This document shows, piece after piece, positions 44,814-55,006 of a DNA stretch of 64,000 nt. The notes beneath the pieces are model-generated. The model did not search any database. It saw only the letters and a list, made by a program, of their open reading frames with translations, and had not been told where the DNA came from. The stretch is from JAEXOD01 sp043805435. GTDB taxonomy: Bacteria; Bacteroidota; Ignavibacteria; Ignavibacteriales; Melioribacteraceae. Where the stretch lies: contig JAZDHY010000055.1 of the NCBI GenBank assembly GCA_043805435.1, positions 11,618 through 75,617 on the forward strand, written 5' to 3'. The translations under genes were made by a program, and so were the position numbers. Numbering within the stretch: the first letter of the stretch is position 1; every line of letters begins with the position of its first letter.

Positions 44814-47717
44814 TTATTTAGGTAATAATATTCTAAAAGTTGTGCCTAACCCAACCTTCGATTCCACAAAGATTTTACCATTATGTTTATTTACAATAAT
44901 ATCGTGGGCAATAGATAATCCCTGCCCTGTACCTTTTCCTACCTTTTTGGTCGTAAAAAACAGATTAAATATTTTATCAAGGTTTTCTTCTTTAATTCCA
45001 CATCCCGTATCACTAATAATTATTTCAATAAATTTCTCAGCATCCTTTGTTTTAATTTTAATTAATCCTCTTTCTTTTTTGCCGTTTTTAATTGCATCAT
45101 CAATGGCGTGTGCAGCATTGATAATAATATTTAGAAAAACTTGATTTATTTCGTCAACCGTACAAATAACTTCGGGTAATTTAGGATATAATTCAAATTC
45201 CAAATCCGCAAAATATTTCCATTCACTTTTGCTTATGGTAGCTGTAACATCCAGCGAATTATTGATATTTGCATAATTTTTATCCTTTTGACCCGGATGT
45301 GAAAAATCTTTCATTGCTTTAATAATTTTTATTACTCTATCAATACCTAATTGTGATTGTTCAATTGCTTTTGGTATTTCAGATGAATAAAAATCAATAT
45401 CAAGTTCTTTCCTTGTTTGTTGGTACCATCCAATTAATGATTTAACCGATTCATCGGTATTTGTTGAAATTAATCTATCTTCAAATTCTAAAATAAATTT
45501 ATTAAATATCAAGTATGCATCTTTTTGAAATCTATTATTATCATTTATATATTGCATAGGTGTATTTATTTCGTGCGCAACACCGGCAGCTAATTGGCCA
45601 ATGGATTCCATCTTTTGAGAAAAGGCTAATTGTTTTTCAACATTTAACCGTTCAGTTAAATCCCAAATAACATAAATATATCCCATCAATGTGCCATTTT
45701 TATTTTGCAGTTTATTTACACTAACATTTATTACCAAATTTTCTTTCTTTTTTGTAATTATATTAAATGAATCACTTTTTTCCTTACTTGGGCTAATAAA
45801 CTGCAAAAAATTAACTGCATCTTCTTTTAGCCTGTTTGCTTCATCATTAAAAATCAAATTGGTAAAATACCTTATATTTTTACCAACCAACTCTTCTTGA
45901 GTATATCCAAAAATATTTTCAGCTGCATTATTCATTGATAAAATTATATCGTTTTTATCAACAGTTAACACACCATCAGTAATACTTTTTAATGTTACTT
46001 CCAGTTCTTCTTTTTCTGCAGATATTGTCTCATCATAAACTTTACGTTTAAGCGCATTTATAAATACGCCGGCTATTGTTTCAAGCTGCGTTATTTCAAA
46101 AAATTCCAGATCTTTACCTCTAATATCCGACTCTATTCCAATATATCCCTTTAATTCATTGTTTGCAACAATTGGAATTATATATACCGATTTAGTATTA
46201 TATTTTTCAAGATCACTTTTACGAATTCTATAATTATTTAAGTTTTCTTCAATATTTTCTATTAAAACTAATACTTCGGAATTAAGAAGCTTTTTATATA
46301 TCTTTAAATTTGAAAGAATTTTATAGTTTTCAAGGAAAGTGTTCCCAAAAGATTGGTTGTTTTTATACCAAGAATGATTCAAATTTATCATATTGCCCAT
46401 TTTTACAAATACTCCAATAAATGTAGTATGTAAAAAATTTCCTAATATTTCAAGATTTTCATTAATCGCTTCATTTATTTCGCTGCGATTACTTTTTATT
46501 AAATTTGAACCGATTTTTGCAATAAGTGCTTCAATATCCACTCTGCGTTTTAATTCATTTTCAATTAACTTACGTGTGGAAACATTCCTAATAACACTTA
46601 AAACAAGAGGTGGTGTATTATTTATTGCAATTGTTGTGTTTAGCGATTCCAGCCAATATTCATTATTGTTCCATAAAAAAACTTTTTCTTCTGAATGAGT
46701 TTTTATTTGGTTGTTGGTATAACGATTTTTATATTTTTTAAGTTTATCGCTATTATCTTTATAAATAACTGTAAATTGTCTGCCAATTAATTCTTCGGGT
46801 TTTTTACCGGCTATTTTACAAAACGCATCATTAACTAAAAGTATTATTCCGTTTTCATCTATAAGGCGCATACCATCTAAAGAATTTTCCCATAATGAAC
46901 GAAATAAATATTCCGATTTTTTAGTTAACTCTTCGTTTTCTCTGCTTTTATTATAAATCTCCCGTTCCTCTGTTATATCTTGAATAACACAAATAAAACC
47001 TCCAAAATCCCAACTGGAGTTTAGAAATGGAGATTTGGTTACTCTATAATAATTAAACCTGCCATCTTTATGCTTAATTATTTCTTCAGTTTGAACTGTT
47101 TTTGTGTTTTTATAAATTTCGTCATCATTTTCCAAAAACAAATATTTAGTTTGTTTTGTAAACAATTTATTCCACTTTTTATTTAGATAACGATACTTTG
47201 AAACACCAATTAATTTTTCAAAAGCCATATTGCAGCTTAACATTTTACCGTTTTTGTCTTTATAATATATGGGTGTTGGTATTGAATCTAATATGATTTG
47301 AGAAAAATTAAAGTTCTCTTTTGTTTTAAGTTCGGATTCTTTATTTCCCGTGATATTACATAATACTAGCTGGAAATATTCGCCGGTTTCTGGTTTGTTA
47401 AATATTTTTTTAACTAAAACTTTAACCCAAAATATCTTGTCTTTATTATTTTTTAGACATAAATCAATACCCTCAAAGTTAAATTTTTCCGCAGCAAGAT
47501 AATCAACAAATCGTTTTTTGTCTTTTTTAATTAAAATATCGGTAAATTGTAATTCCTTAGTAATAAAACTTTTTGGTCTAAACCCATATTCTTTAATATT
47601 TGGACTTACAAATAATACGTTATAAGTAATATTATTTTCTAATAAAAACATAACTGCCGGTAAATTTTCTATAATTTCATCAGCAATAGGTATATATTTA
47701 GCAGGTATTTTACTCAT
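44814..47717 (-). CDS. Cytoplasmic multi-PAS/GAF sensor histidine kinase
   Basis: 967 residues and no transmembrane helix. PAS domains lie at about 15-125, 135-255, 265-385 and 570-690, with a GAF domain at about 395-560. HisKA has the acceptor His715 (AAGVAHEINTP). The catalytic domain shows the N-box NIIINAAHAID near 863, DTGCGI near 903 and GTGQGLS near 929. All kinase motifs are intact, so intracellular ligands, redox state or gases are likely signals. A single-receiver protein gene lies upstream (28 bp) and the degenerate HD-GYP regulator downstream, giving a compact signalling unit. The kinase core is of the same subtype as the one at 3809-5578. Confidence 0.92.
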   Translation of the reverse strand: MSKIPAKYIPIADEIIENLPAVMFLLENNITYNVLFVSPNIKEYGFRPKSFITKELQFTDILIKKDKKRFVDYLAAEKFNFEGIDLCLKNNKDKIFWVKVLVKKIFNKPETGEYFQLVLCNITGNKESELKTKENFNFSQIILDSIPTPIYYKDKNGKMLSCNMAFEKLIGVSKYRYLNKKWNKLFTKQTKYLFLENDDEIYKNTKTVQTEEIIKHKDGRFNYYRVTKSPFLNSSWDFGGFICVIQDITEEREIYNKSRENEELTKKSEYLFRSLWENSLDGMRLIDENGIILLVNDAFCKIAGKKPEELIGRQFTVIYKDNSDKLKKYKNRYTNNQIKTHSEEKVFLWNNNEYWLESLNTTIAINNTPPLVLSVIRNVSTRKLIENELKRRVDIEALIAKIGSNLIKSNRSEINEAINENLEILGNFLHTTFIGVFVKMGNMINLNHSWYKNNQSFGNTFLENYKILSNLKIYKKLLNSEVLVLIENIEENLNNYRIRKSDLEKYNTKSVYIIPIVANNELKGYIGIESDIRGKDLEFFEITQLETIAGVFINALKRKVYDETISAEKEELEVTLKSITDGVLTVDKNDIILSMNNAAENIFGYTQEELVGKNIRYFTNLIFNDEANRLKEDAVNFLQFISPSKEKSDSFNIITKKKENLVINVSVNKLQNKNGTLMGYIYVIWDLTERLNVEKQLAFSQKMESIGQLAAGVAHEINTPMQYINDNNRFQKDAYLIFNKFILEFEDRLISTNTDESVKSLIGWYQQTRKELDIDFYSSEIPKAIEQSQLGIDRVIKIIKAMKDFSHPGQKDKNYANINNSLDVTATISKSEWKYFADLEFELYPKLPEVICTVDEINQVFLNIIINAAHAIDDAIKNGKKERGLIKIKTKDAEKFIEIIISDTGCGIKEENLDKIFNLFFTTKKVGKGTGQGLSIAHDIIVNKHNGKIFVESKVGLGTTFRILLPK

Positions 47718-47745
47718 TTTAACGCCCTTTTATTAAAACTAAATG

Positions 47746-48114
47746 TTAAATATATTCCGCAATTCTTTTCAGCAACTCTTTTTTCATCACAGGTTTTTGA
47801 ATAAATCCATCCATTCCTGCTTCACGTAAATTGTCTTCATCATCTGTCATGTAATAAGCAGTAAATGCAATAATTGGTTTATTAACAAATATCTTTTGCT
47901 CTTTTAATATCTTAGCAAGCATAATACCATCCATAGGCTGTTTAAGATTAATATCCATTAAAATCATATCATAACTGTTGGAAGATATTTTCTCCAAAGC
48001 TTCTTCAATGTATCCCGCACTATCTATTTGGTAACATCCTGCACACATTATTTTTACAATTTTAATTGTATCTTGCAAATCCTCAACCAGCAATATTTTT
48101 GGTAAACTATCCAT
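47746..48114 (-). CDS. Stand-alone receiver-domain response regulator
   Basis: 122 residues, one receiver domain only. The phospho-acceptor is Asp54 (MILMDINLKQPMDG), the acidic pair Glu11/Asp12, with Thr in IIAFTAYY and Lys in FIQKPV. With no output domain it probably works by protein-protein contact or as a phosphate relay. It is the first gene of the three-gene unit with the PAS/GAF kinase. Confidence 0.92.
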   Translation of the reverse strand: MDSLPKILLVEDLQDTIKIVKIMCAGCYQIDSAGYIEEALEKISSNSYDMILMDINLKQPMDGIMLAKILKEQKIFVNKPIIAFTAYYMTDDEDNLREAGMDGFIQKPVMKKELLKRIAEYI

Positions 48115-48219
48115 ATTTATCCTATAAAGTTTTATAGAACTATTATCGAAATAAAATACGAATAATTTAATTTAAATTGGAAACAAAATGAAATAATTGG
48201 AAATTATTTTTAGAAAGGT

Positions 48220-48444
48220 CTAATTAAGTAAATTTGTGAGGAATTGTTTTATTTCATTATAACATGGATTATTAAAATCCCAGTATCTTTTTTGAGCACC
48301 TAAACCAAGGCTTTTTACGATTGGAGTTTTTGAGGCTAAATATGTTTGAACTTTTGCTTTAGATAATTCAAATTTTTCATCTTTATCCGAAATACAATAA
48401 ATATAATCATCAATGCAGTCATTTAATTGTAAATTGCTATGCCT
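48220..48444 (-). pseudogene. Gene remnant (C-terminal fragment, no start codon)
   Basis: An open stretch of about 74 codons ends in a TAG but starts directly after an in-frame TAA with no ATG, GTG or TTG near its 5' end. The reading begins HSNLQLNDCIDDYIYCISD and ends NPCYNEIKQFLTNLLN. Its composition looks like real protein rather than noise. I do not recognise the family. It is probably the 3' remnant of a deleted gene between the signalling unit and prfC. Confidence 0.5.
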
Positions 48445-48497
48445 TTATCAATAATTTAACATTAAAAATTCAAAATTTAGCATTGTTTTTTATTGAC

Positions 48498-50108
48498 TTA
48501 CCCTTCATTCTCTATTTCAACAGTCTGGTCGTTATGTTCAATACTAAACAAAAATTCTGCTTTGGGATTTTTTTGTTTTGCCATATTTAAAGAAAATTCG
48601 GTTTCAGCAATATAAACTAAATTTTTATTTTTATCGTAAAATAAATTGTTTGAACGCAGACGATTTAATTCGTCTATATCTTCAATATTATTGTATTTTA
48701 CCCAGCAGGCGCGGTATGAATGATAATTTATAAAATCGCAGCTTGCCCCAAACTCGTGCAATAGTCTGTATTTAATAACATCAAACTGTAACTCCCCTAC
48801 AACACCTATTACTTTGCGGTTGCCATAATTATGTATAAATAATTGAGCCAAACCTTCATCAGTAAGCTGACTTATACCTTTTTCAAGCTGTTTTGTTTTG
48901 AAAGGATCGGTATTACGTAATTCTCTAAAAATTTCAGGTGAAAAACGAGGAATACCTTTAAACATGAATTTTGCCCCTTCAGTTAAAGTATCACCAATAG
49001 TAAATATATTGGAATCATATAAACCTATTACATCTCCCGGATAAGCATCTTCAATAAGATTTTTACTTTGTGCCATAAAACTTGCAGGATTTGGAAATTT
49101 AATATCTCTATTCAAACGTACATGATGATAAAATTTATTTCTTTCAAATTTACCCGAACAAACTCTTAAAAATGCAATTCTATCACGGTGTCTTGGATCT
49201 AAATTTGCTTGTATTTTAAATACAAATCCGCTAAACTCAGGTAAATCGGGCTGTAATTCGCCATTGGTAGTAGTTCTGGATCTAGGCGCAGGAGCAATAC
49301 TTACAAAAGTATCTAATAATTCTTTAATTCCAAAATTATTTAACGCACTGCCAAAAAAAACGGGAGAAAGATTTCCGTCAGCATATTTTTTAGAATCATA
49401 TTTTTGATAAACTCCATCAATCAATTCAATATCTTCCTTTAGTTTTGCAGCGTCGCTGCCAAACAATTCATGCAATTCGGGGTCATCTAATCCATTAAAC
49501 GTTTTAACTTCATCTTCAATTTTTTGCTTATTGGAAAAGAAAAAATTAAATGTATTTTTATAAATATTATAAACACCTCTAAAATTACTACCCATACCAA
49601 GAGGCCAGGTCATCGGTCTGGTGTTAATATCTAATTTAGCTTCAATTTCATCCAATAATTCAATAGGAGGTCTCCCCTCTCTATCAAGCTTATTAATAAA
49701 AACAATAACCGGTGTGTTACGCATTCTGCATACATTCATTAACTTTTCTGTCTGTTCTTCAACACCTTTAACACAGTCAATTACTAATATAACGCTGTCA
49801 ACCGCAGTTAACGTGCGATATGTATCCTCTGCAAAATCTTTATGACCGGGAGTATCAAGCAGGTTAATTTTATAACCGCTATACGAAAACGAAAGTACAG
49901 ATGTTGCAACTGAAATTCCACGCTGTTTTTCTATTTCCAAAAAATCGGATGTTGCCGATTTTGTTATTTTATTCGATTTTACCGCTCCGGCAATATTAAT
50001 TGCACCGCTGTAAAGCAATAATTTTTCAGTTAATGTTGTTTTGCCGGCATCAGGGTGACTTATAATTGCAAATGTTTTTCGTTTATTTATTTCTTTTTGA
50101 ATACTCAT
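48498..50108 (-). CDS. prfC: Peptide chain release factor 3
   Basis: 536 residues, full length. RF3 is a GTPase that recycles RF1/RF2 from the ribosome after termination. The G1 loop SHPDAGKTT is at 17-25, G3 is DTPGHKDFAEDTYRTL, G4 is NKLD and the switch carries QRGISVATS. Domains II and III are complete. The start follows a weak purine stretch. It stands alone: the neighbours are a gene remnant and a PAP2 gene 165 bp away. Confidence 0.96.
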   Translation of the reverse strand: MSIQKEINKRKTFAIISHPDAGKTTLTEKLLLYSGAINIAGAVKSNKITKSATSDFLEIEKQRGISVATSVLSFSYSGYKINLLDTPGHKDFAEDTYRTLTAVDSVILVIDCVKGVEEQTEKLMNVCRMRNTPVIVFINKLDREGRPPIELLDEIEAKLDINTRPMTWPLGMGSNFRGVYNIYKNTFNFFFSNKQKIEDEVKTFNGLDDPELHELFGSDAAKLKEDIELIDGVYQKYDSKKYADGNLSPVFFGSALNNFGIKELLDTFVSIAPAPRSRTTTNGELQPDLPEFSGFVFKIQANLDPRHRDRIAFLRVCSGKFERNKFYHHVRLNRDIKFPNPASFMAQSKNLIEDAYPGDVIGLYDSNIFTIGDTLTEGAKFMFKGIPRFSPEIFRELRNTDPFKTKQLEKGISQLTDEGLAQLFIHNYGNRKVIGVVGELQFDVIKYRLLHEFGASCDFINYHSYRACWVKYNNIEDIDELNRLRSNNLFYDKNKNLVYIAETEFSLNMAKQKNPKAEFLFSIEHNDQTVEIENEG

Positions 50109-50273
50109 TTTTTACTAATTTTTAATATGGAAAAAATAATTTAATAATTTTATGGTGCGCTTTTAACTAATTATACGTATAAAACTGCTATGACCAAAAA
50201 TTATTTTTAAACAGCTTTAAATATACAAAAGTTTTAAGTTATTTAATAGTCAATAATTAGTAGCAATTAACAA

Positions 50274-51056
50274 TTAGAATAGAGGCACTGAAATATTGAT
50301 TGAAGCAGGATTTTGAAAAGCTTCAATCCCTTGTTGTTGAGGTTTTTGGTGCAGGTTGTGGGCGTATTTTGCAATAAAAAATCCAATTGCACTACCTAAA
50401 AATGTATCACTTAACCAATGTTTATTGTATGCAATACGAGACGTAACAGTTAACAATGCAGGAATAAACGAAACAATTTTTCCAACCGTATTTTTGCTGT
50501 TTAGGGCTAGTGTGGTTGATAAAACAAATGCCAAGGAGGAATGTCCCGAAGGTAATGCATAATAATCATCGCCAATCAAAGAAAACGGATGGAAACAGGC
50601 AGCAGTTTCATTAGTATATGGTCTTGCTCTTCCAAAAGAAATTTTTAACAAACCGGTGACCAAGGCGGTATATGTAGAAGATTGAATAATTTCAAAACCT
50701 ATTCTTTTATTTACCGAATTATCATTAATGGAACCCTGAATAAACAAAGCAGTTCCAACTATAGGTGCAGTAAATGGTTCACCCCAATATCTGCCAAATT
50801 CAAAATATACGTTTTTGTAATTAGTATTATCTTTAATAATTTCATGTCGTACATTTTCATCAATAAACATTAATCCGTAAGTGCCAATAGCAATGCCGCT
50901 TAAAACAATTAAATCTTTACCTTTCCATTTAATAGGCCTTTTAATAAACTCTTTGGAATCGTTATAAAATTGAGTTCCATTATATACAAAACCTTGCGAA
51001 AAAACTGTATTAAAAAACAGCAGACAAATTATTACGTATTTTGTCATTTTTATCAC
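50274..51056 (-). CDS. PAP2 superfamily phosphatase (membrane)
   Basis: 260 residues with a signal peptide (MTKYVIICLLFFNTVFS). All three PAP2 motifs are intact: K-x6-R-P (Lys138 to Arg145-Pro146, KISFGRARPY), PSGH at 169-172, and SR-x5-H-x3-D (Ser206, Arg207, His213, Asp217). Such enzymes remove phosphate from lipid or undecaprenyl diphosphate on the outer face of the inner membrane. The start ATG (51056) or one 9 bp later overlaps or abuts the DUF190 stop, so the gene is part of the crcB unit. Confidence 0.92.
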   Translation of the reverse strand: MIKMTKYVIICLLFFNTVFSQGFVYNGTQFYNDSKEFIKRPIKWKGKDLIVLSGIAIGTYGLMFIDENVRHEIIKDNTNYKNVYFEFGRYWGEPFTAPIVGTALFIQGSINDNSVNKRIGFEIIQSSTYTALVTGLLKISFGRARPYTNETAACFHPFSLIGDDYYALPSGHSSLAFVLSTTLALNSKNTVGKIVSFIPALLTVTSRIAYNKHWLSDTFLGSAIGFFIAKYAHNLHQKPQQQGIEAFQNPASINISVPLF

Positions 51057-51412
51057 TGTTTTTTCGCTTTAGAAGGTGCATATGTTATAATATCAGCTTT
51101 TTCTAAAGTTATTAATCCCCCACAGTTCGCTTCTTCAAATAAATCATTCAACGTTGGAATAAATTTTTCTATTTTTTCAATTTCATCAACAATTTCAATA
51201 ACCATTGGTAAATCGGACGAAATTGTAAGCAGCTTTGCAGAATGGATTATACTATTATTCCCAAATCCCATAATTCCCTTAAATACAGTAGCACCAGCCA
51301 AACCTTGTTTTCGGGCCTCAACAACAATTCTTTCATATAAATTTACTGATGACAGTTTATCGCTGTCGCCAATAAATATTCTAATCAATTTTGCTTCTTT
51401 TTCAATTTTCAT
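51053..51412 (-). CDS. DUF190 domain protein
   Basis: 119 residues. RIFIGDSDKLSSVNLYERIV, then ARKQGLAGATVFKGIMGFG and LPMVIEIVDEIEKIEKFIP form the P-II-like DUF190 fold. These proteins are commonly encoded with crcB, as here (6 bp downstream of it), and are thought to regulate or assist fluoride export. It overlaps the PAP2 gene by 4 bp. Confidence 0.93.
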   Translation of the reverse strand: MKIEKEAKLIRIFIGDSDKLSSVNLYERIVVEARKQGLAGATVFKGIMGFGNNSIIHSAKLLTISSDLPMVIEIVDEIEKIEKFIPTLNDLFEEANCGGLITLEKADIITYAPSKAKKQ

Positions 51413-51418
51413 ATATTT

Positions 51419-51787
51419 TTACCTAAAAATAATGTAAGCCAAATAAACACTTCCCAAACATAAAATTAAAGAAAGGATAATATTTAAACCACCAAGCAAA
51501 AATTCGGCATTTTTTAATAAATTTATTGTTTCCAACGAAAATGTAGAAAAAGTTGTAAATCCGCCACAAAAACCAATTGTTAAAAATATTTTTAATTCGG
51601 AAGACAATACTTTATTTTCATCTAAACCAAATATAATTGCACCAAGCAAAAAACTGCCCAATGTATTAACAACAAGTGTTCCATTAGGAAAATAAACAGG
51701 AAATATTTTATTTATATTGGCAGAAATAAATAATCGTAACGAACCGCCTAAACCTGCCCCAATAAAAGTTAAAATATATTTTAGCAT
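51419..51787 (-). CDS. crcB: Fluoride channel CrcB/Fluc
   Basis: 122 residues with four transmembrane helices. GAGLGGSLRLFIS near the N-terminus, NTLGSFLLGAI and GFCGGFTTFSTFSLE (the Phe/Thr fluoride-path motif) identify a dual-topology Fluc channel that exports fluoride. It is the first gene of the crcB, DUF190, PAP2 unit. I looked for a fluoride (crcB) riboswitch in 51788-51860 and saw no convincing candidate. Confidence 0.94.
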   Translation of the reverse strand: MLKYILTFIGAGLGGSLRLFISANINKIFPVYFPNGTLVVNTLGSFLLGAIIFGLDENKVLSSELKIFLTIGFCGGFTTFSTFSLETINLLKNAEFLLGGLNIILSLILCLGSVYLAYIIFR

Positions 51788-52482
51788 ATCTTTTTATTAT
51801 TTTAAATAAGTAAATACAAAGATATCCATTTTTTGAAATTAACTCAACCTTTGTTTTTACCATGACCGAAAAAAAAAGAATAGGCACCTGCGCTGTAGGT
51901 GTAGTTTGTATTGGGGATTTTTGTGGTTACAAATAAGCACCTGCGCTACAGGTGAAAGATACATCTGAGATATAACAATGTCTGTAACCAATAGACCACA
52001 CGCAAGCAAATGTGCTTCGGCAAAGCACCATGTAAAACATTGTCTGAACTATGATTAACAAATTGTCTTGAAGTATGATTTTTGTAATTTGTGTGATTGT
52101 TATGATTTTTTATAAACATCTTTAAAACCTCGTTAGAGGTTCCCCGTTAATAGCCTAAACACCACAAAACAAAAACACAACCCCAGAGTGAGTTGCATGT
52201 GTTGTTGTAAATAAACTGTAGCATCCTGAAATAGGTTGACTCGAAAATAATATAAAATACCCCATCCATAAATGAATGGGTTAATAAACTCTTTCAGCCC
52301 TGTTTCTATAAGCATTTTTGTTTCAAATATATTTATCGTCTTCATAGGCCGGTATTCCATTGCATCTATTCTCTAATTTTTCAAAATAATTTTAGTACAA
52401 AATAGCTCATTTGTTTACGGATGGGTTGCTTTTTGCATTTTTATTTTAATTAGCAAATGGATGGATATCAAAACATCTCTAT
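51788..52482. repeat. Mosaic repeats and a possible IS remnant
   Basis: No credible gene. The region repeats segment Y (51874-52034, with two CACCTGC-type hairpins at 51885-51901 and 51938-51954) and segment X (52037-52155), in the opposite order to 43413-43685. At 52210-52360 there is an isolated stretch containing CTGAAATAGGTTGACTC that resembles an IS end, with a short open frame on the minus strand (KTINIFETKMLIETGLKEF) that may be a leftover. The rest is AT-rich. Confidence 0.65.
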
Positions 52483-52530
52483 AAAAAAGGCTGCCTAATA
52501 AAAAAACATTAAATTTTATACTAGGCAGCC
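52483..52530 (-). terminator. Rho-independent terminator of the TonB receptor gene
   Basis: GGCTGCCTA at 52489-52497 and TAGGCAGCC at 52522-52530 form a perfect 9-bp stem. On the minus strand it is followed by TTTTTT and lies about 30 bp beyond the receptor stop codon. Confidence 0.88.
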
Positions 52531-52562
52531 AATTTGTTAATAACTTGCAAAATTAAAGACTA

Positions 52563-54710
52563 TTATTTTATTCCAAAACTCAACGATAAAACAAAATTCT
52601 GCGGTAAACCGGGTTCAATATAAACCGGACTTCCATTCACTAAATCGGGGTTAATAAAGGCAGATGCAACATATTTTTGATCTGTTAAATTATTAACCGT
52701 AAAAAATCCTTTAACATTTAAATAATTTTTAATCAAACATAAATCTTTTGTTCCAACAGTAGCATTAATAATATTGTATGAAGGAACTTCAATTGAGTTT
52801 GCATCATCAACAAAATATTTACCCATACCGTTAAAAGTAAAGCTAACAAAAGCTCCGTATAAAAATTCAGGGGCGTAAGTTATTGTTGTCGAATAAAACA
52901 TTTCAGGAATTCCTGCAGCTTTTTTGTCTTTATAATTGGCATATTTGCCGGCATTTCCGTAATGAACAGAATCAACCGTATAATCGTCATATTTATTTTC
53001 TGCATAAGTAAAAGCAGCTCCAATCGAAACACCGTGCGAAAATTGGAAATTTGCACCAAGTTCAAATCCGGTTCTATGTGTTTTGCCGGCAGTAAAATAA
53101 AATCGTCCGCCTTTATATGGTATTATATCATTTTTAATGGAAATGTAGTATAAAGCAGCATCGTAAGTTAATGATTGCAATAAACTTTGTTTTCCAAAAT
53201 AAAACACCTGTTTTGTACCAACTTCGTAAGTAGTAGATAATATTGGTTCAAGCAATGGATTAATGGCATATACAGTATCTTGGCCATATGTACCGGCAGG
53301 ATCCGTTTCATTTCCCGCAGGCACTTCAACTCCACCACCTAAATTAAAATACAAACTATGCGATGGTGTAAACATATATGTCAAGCCTGCTTTTGGTGTA
53401 AAATGTTCAAACGATTTATCTTGCAAACCTAAACTATTATCAATATAACTTTCGCTATAATAAGTTACATTATCATATCTTCCGCCAACTAATAAACTAA
53501 CTTTTTCGTTAATTCTTAATTCGTTTTGAACAAAGGCACCAAAATTATTAGCTCCTTCTCGTTTGTTGTCTTTTAACGTACTGCCTCGTCCATTTGTTGA
53601 AGATAACGAATAAAATAAAATTGCTCCATCCTGATATGCTTCATCCAAACCGATACTTAGACTATTTTTTAAGTTTTCGCTAAAATTAACTTTATTTCTA
53701 TAAACAAAGTTTCCACCAATATGATATCTTGTAAAATCTCGAAAAGTTCCTCTTTCGGATCTCTGTAGATATTTTGGATTAACATAAACCATAGATGAAA
53801 TTTCGTGATTTTCGTTTATTTCGTGTTCAAACGTAACTCCCATTCTTCCAAGTCTGTTATATCTTCTTTCATCTCTGTTTTTATAAGTTGAATTTGCCAA
53901 TTCCGGATTATAGTCGTATTCGGCTTTGGATAATGGACCCGGAATATGGAAAAGATTACTGGAACCGAGAACAAAAACGCCTAATTTTGTAACATCTGAA
54001 AGATTAGATATAAAACCAACATTTACTACCGATCTTGTACTTGCTGAGTGTTCTCTCCACCCATCAGACAAACTTTTCGAGAATGATCCGTATAATTTAC
54101 CATTCTCAAATTGCGTTCCGGCATTAATAGTATATTTATTAAAACCGTAACTGCCGGTAAATCCCTTTAAATTAATAAATGAACCTTCAAAATTGGGTAC
54201 AGTTGAAACATTAACTATACCGCCGGCAGCATTACCCCATAAAGCAGAAGCATTGGAACGGATAACTTCAATATTAGTAGCTTCACTTAAATCAATTTGA
54301 TCAAAAGAAGTTCTTCCATCCGGTTCGGTTTCGGGCATTCCATCCACCATTACTCTAATTCCTCTGGAAGTGCCCGAATTAGACCTGTCTCCGGCTCCAC
54401 GAGCACCAAAACCACGTATAACTATTCTAACATCCTGTGTACCGGCTCGCGATTGTGTCAGCACTCCCGGAACACTATTTAATACTTCATCTAAACCATA
54501 TCCCTTAACATTTGATAATTGATTTGCACCAATTATTGACACCGCATATGGTATTTCTATAATATTTTCAATATATCTTGTTGCCGTTACCGTAATTGGG
54601 TTAATTTGATATGTTAAAGTATCATTTTTTCCTTCATTTTTTAATACTTGTGCATTTATTTTAATAACTAAAAACAATATTATTATACTCAGTTTAGCAT
54701 ATTTATACAT
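52563..54710 (-). CDS. TonB-dependent outer-membrane receptor
   Basis: 715 residues with a signal peptide (1-20). The plug domain is at about 35-155: ITVTATRYIENIIEIPYAVS, then LDEVLNSVPGVLTQSRAG, IRGFGARGAGD and ASALWGNAAGGIVNVST. The 22-strand barrel follows, ending LSLSFGIK. It imports a large substrate (siderophore, cobalamin or metal complex) using TonB energy. The plug resembles the ferric-citrate/siderophore group, but the ligand cannot be fixed. A separate small membrane protein gene lies upstream (296 bp). No SusD-like or sigma/anti-sigma genes are nearby. Confidence 0.93.
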   Translation of the reverse strand: MYKYAKLSIIILFLVIKINAQVLKNEGKNDTLTYQINPITVTATRYIENIIEIPYAVSIIGANQLSNVKGYGLDEVLNSVPGVLTQSRAGTQDVRIVIRGFGARGAGDRSNSGTSRGIRVMVDGMPETEPDGRTSFDQIDLSEATNIEVIRSNASALWGNAAGGIVNVSTVPNFEGSFINLKGFTGSYGFNKYTINAGTQFENGKLYGSFSKSLSDGWREHSASTRSVVNVGFISNLSDVTKLGVFVLGSSNLFHIPGPLSKAEYDYNPELANSTYKNRDERRYNRLGRMGVTFEHEINENHEISSMVYVNPKYLQRSERGTFRDFTRYHIGGNFVYRNKVNFSENLKNSLSIGLDEAYQDGAILFYSLSSTNGRGSTLKDNKREGANNFGAFVQNELRINEKVSLLVGGRYDNVTYYSESYIDNSLGLQDKSFEHFTPKAGLTYMFTPSHSLYFNLGGGVEVPAGNETDPAGTYGQDTVYAINPLLEPILSTTYEVGTKQVFYFGKQSLLQSLTYDAALYYISIKNDIIPYKGGRFYFTAGKTHRTGFELGANFQFSHGVSIGAAFTYAENKYDDYTVDSVHYGNAGKYANYKDKKAAGIPEMFYSTTITYAPEFLYGAFVSFTFNGMGKYFVDDANSIEVPSYNIINATVGTKDLCLIKNYLNVKGFFTVNNLTDQKYVASAFINPDLVNGSPVYIEPGLPQNFVLSLSFGIK

Positions 54711-55006
54711 TTTTTTACCATTTTTTATATTTAAAATAGTGACCTGTTTAATATAAATTGTTGATAATAACTTTATATTAATTTATTATTCTTTAACCTA
54801 ACAGCATATTTCATAATTATTATCTATGCTATTAATTTTCATCAAAGCTGTTAATTTAAATGATATTTCTAAACACTAAATTGTTTTTATGCAGTTATAT
54901 AGTTTTTTGGCATTATACAATTTAAAATACAATACAAAATATAATTAAATATTTTTTGCACTAAGTTGAAATTTGTACATAACAACTTTGGAAATATTCA
55001 GTTAAA

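Noticed and set aside
51788..51860. Fluoride riboswitch upstream of crcB
   Set aside because: No sequence resembling the conserved crcB motif could be found by eye on the minus strand.
52133..52360. 75-residue minus-strand open frame (MEYRPMKTINIFETKM start)
   Set aside because: Its second half is translated from a known intergenic repeat segment; at most an IS leftover, not a gene.
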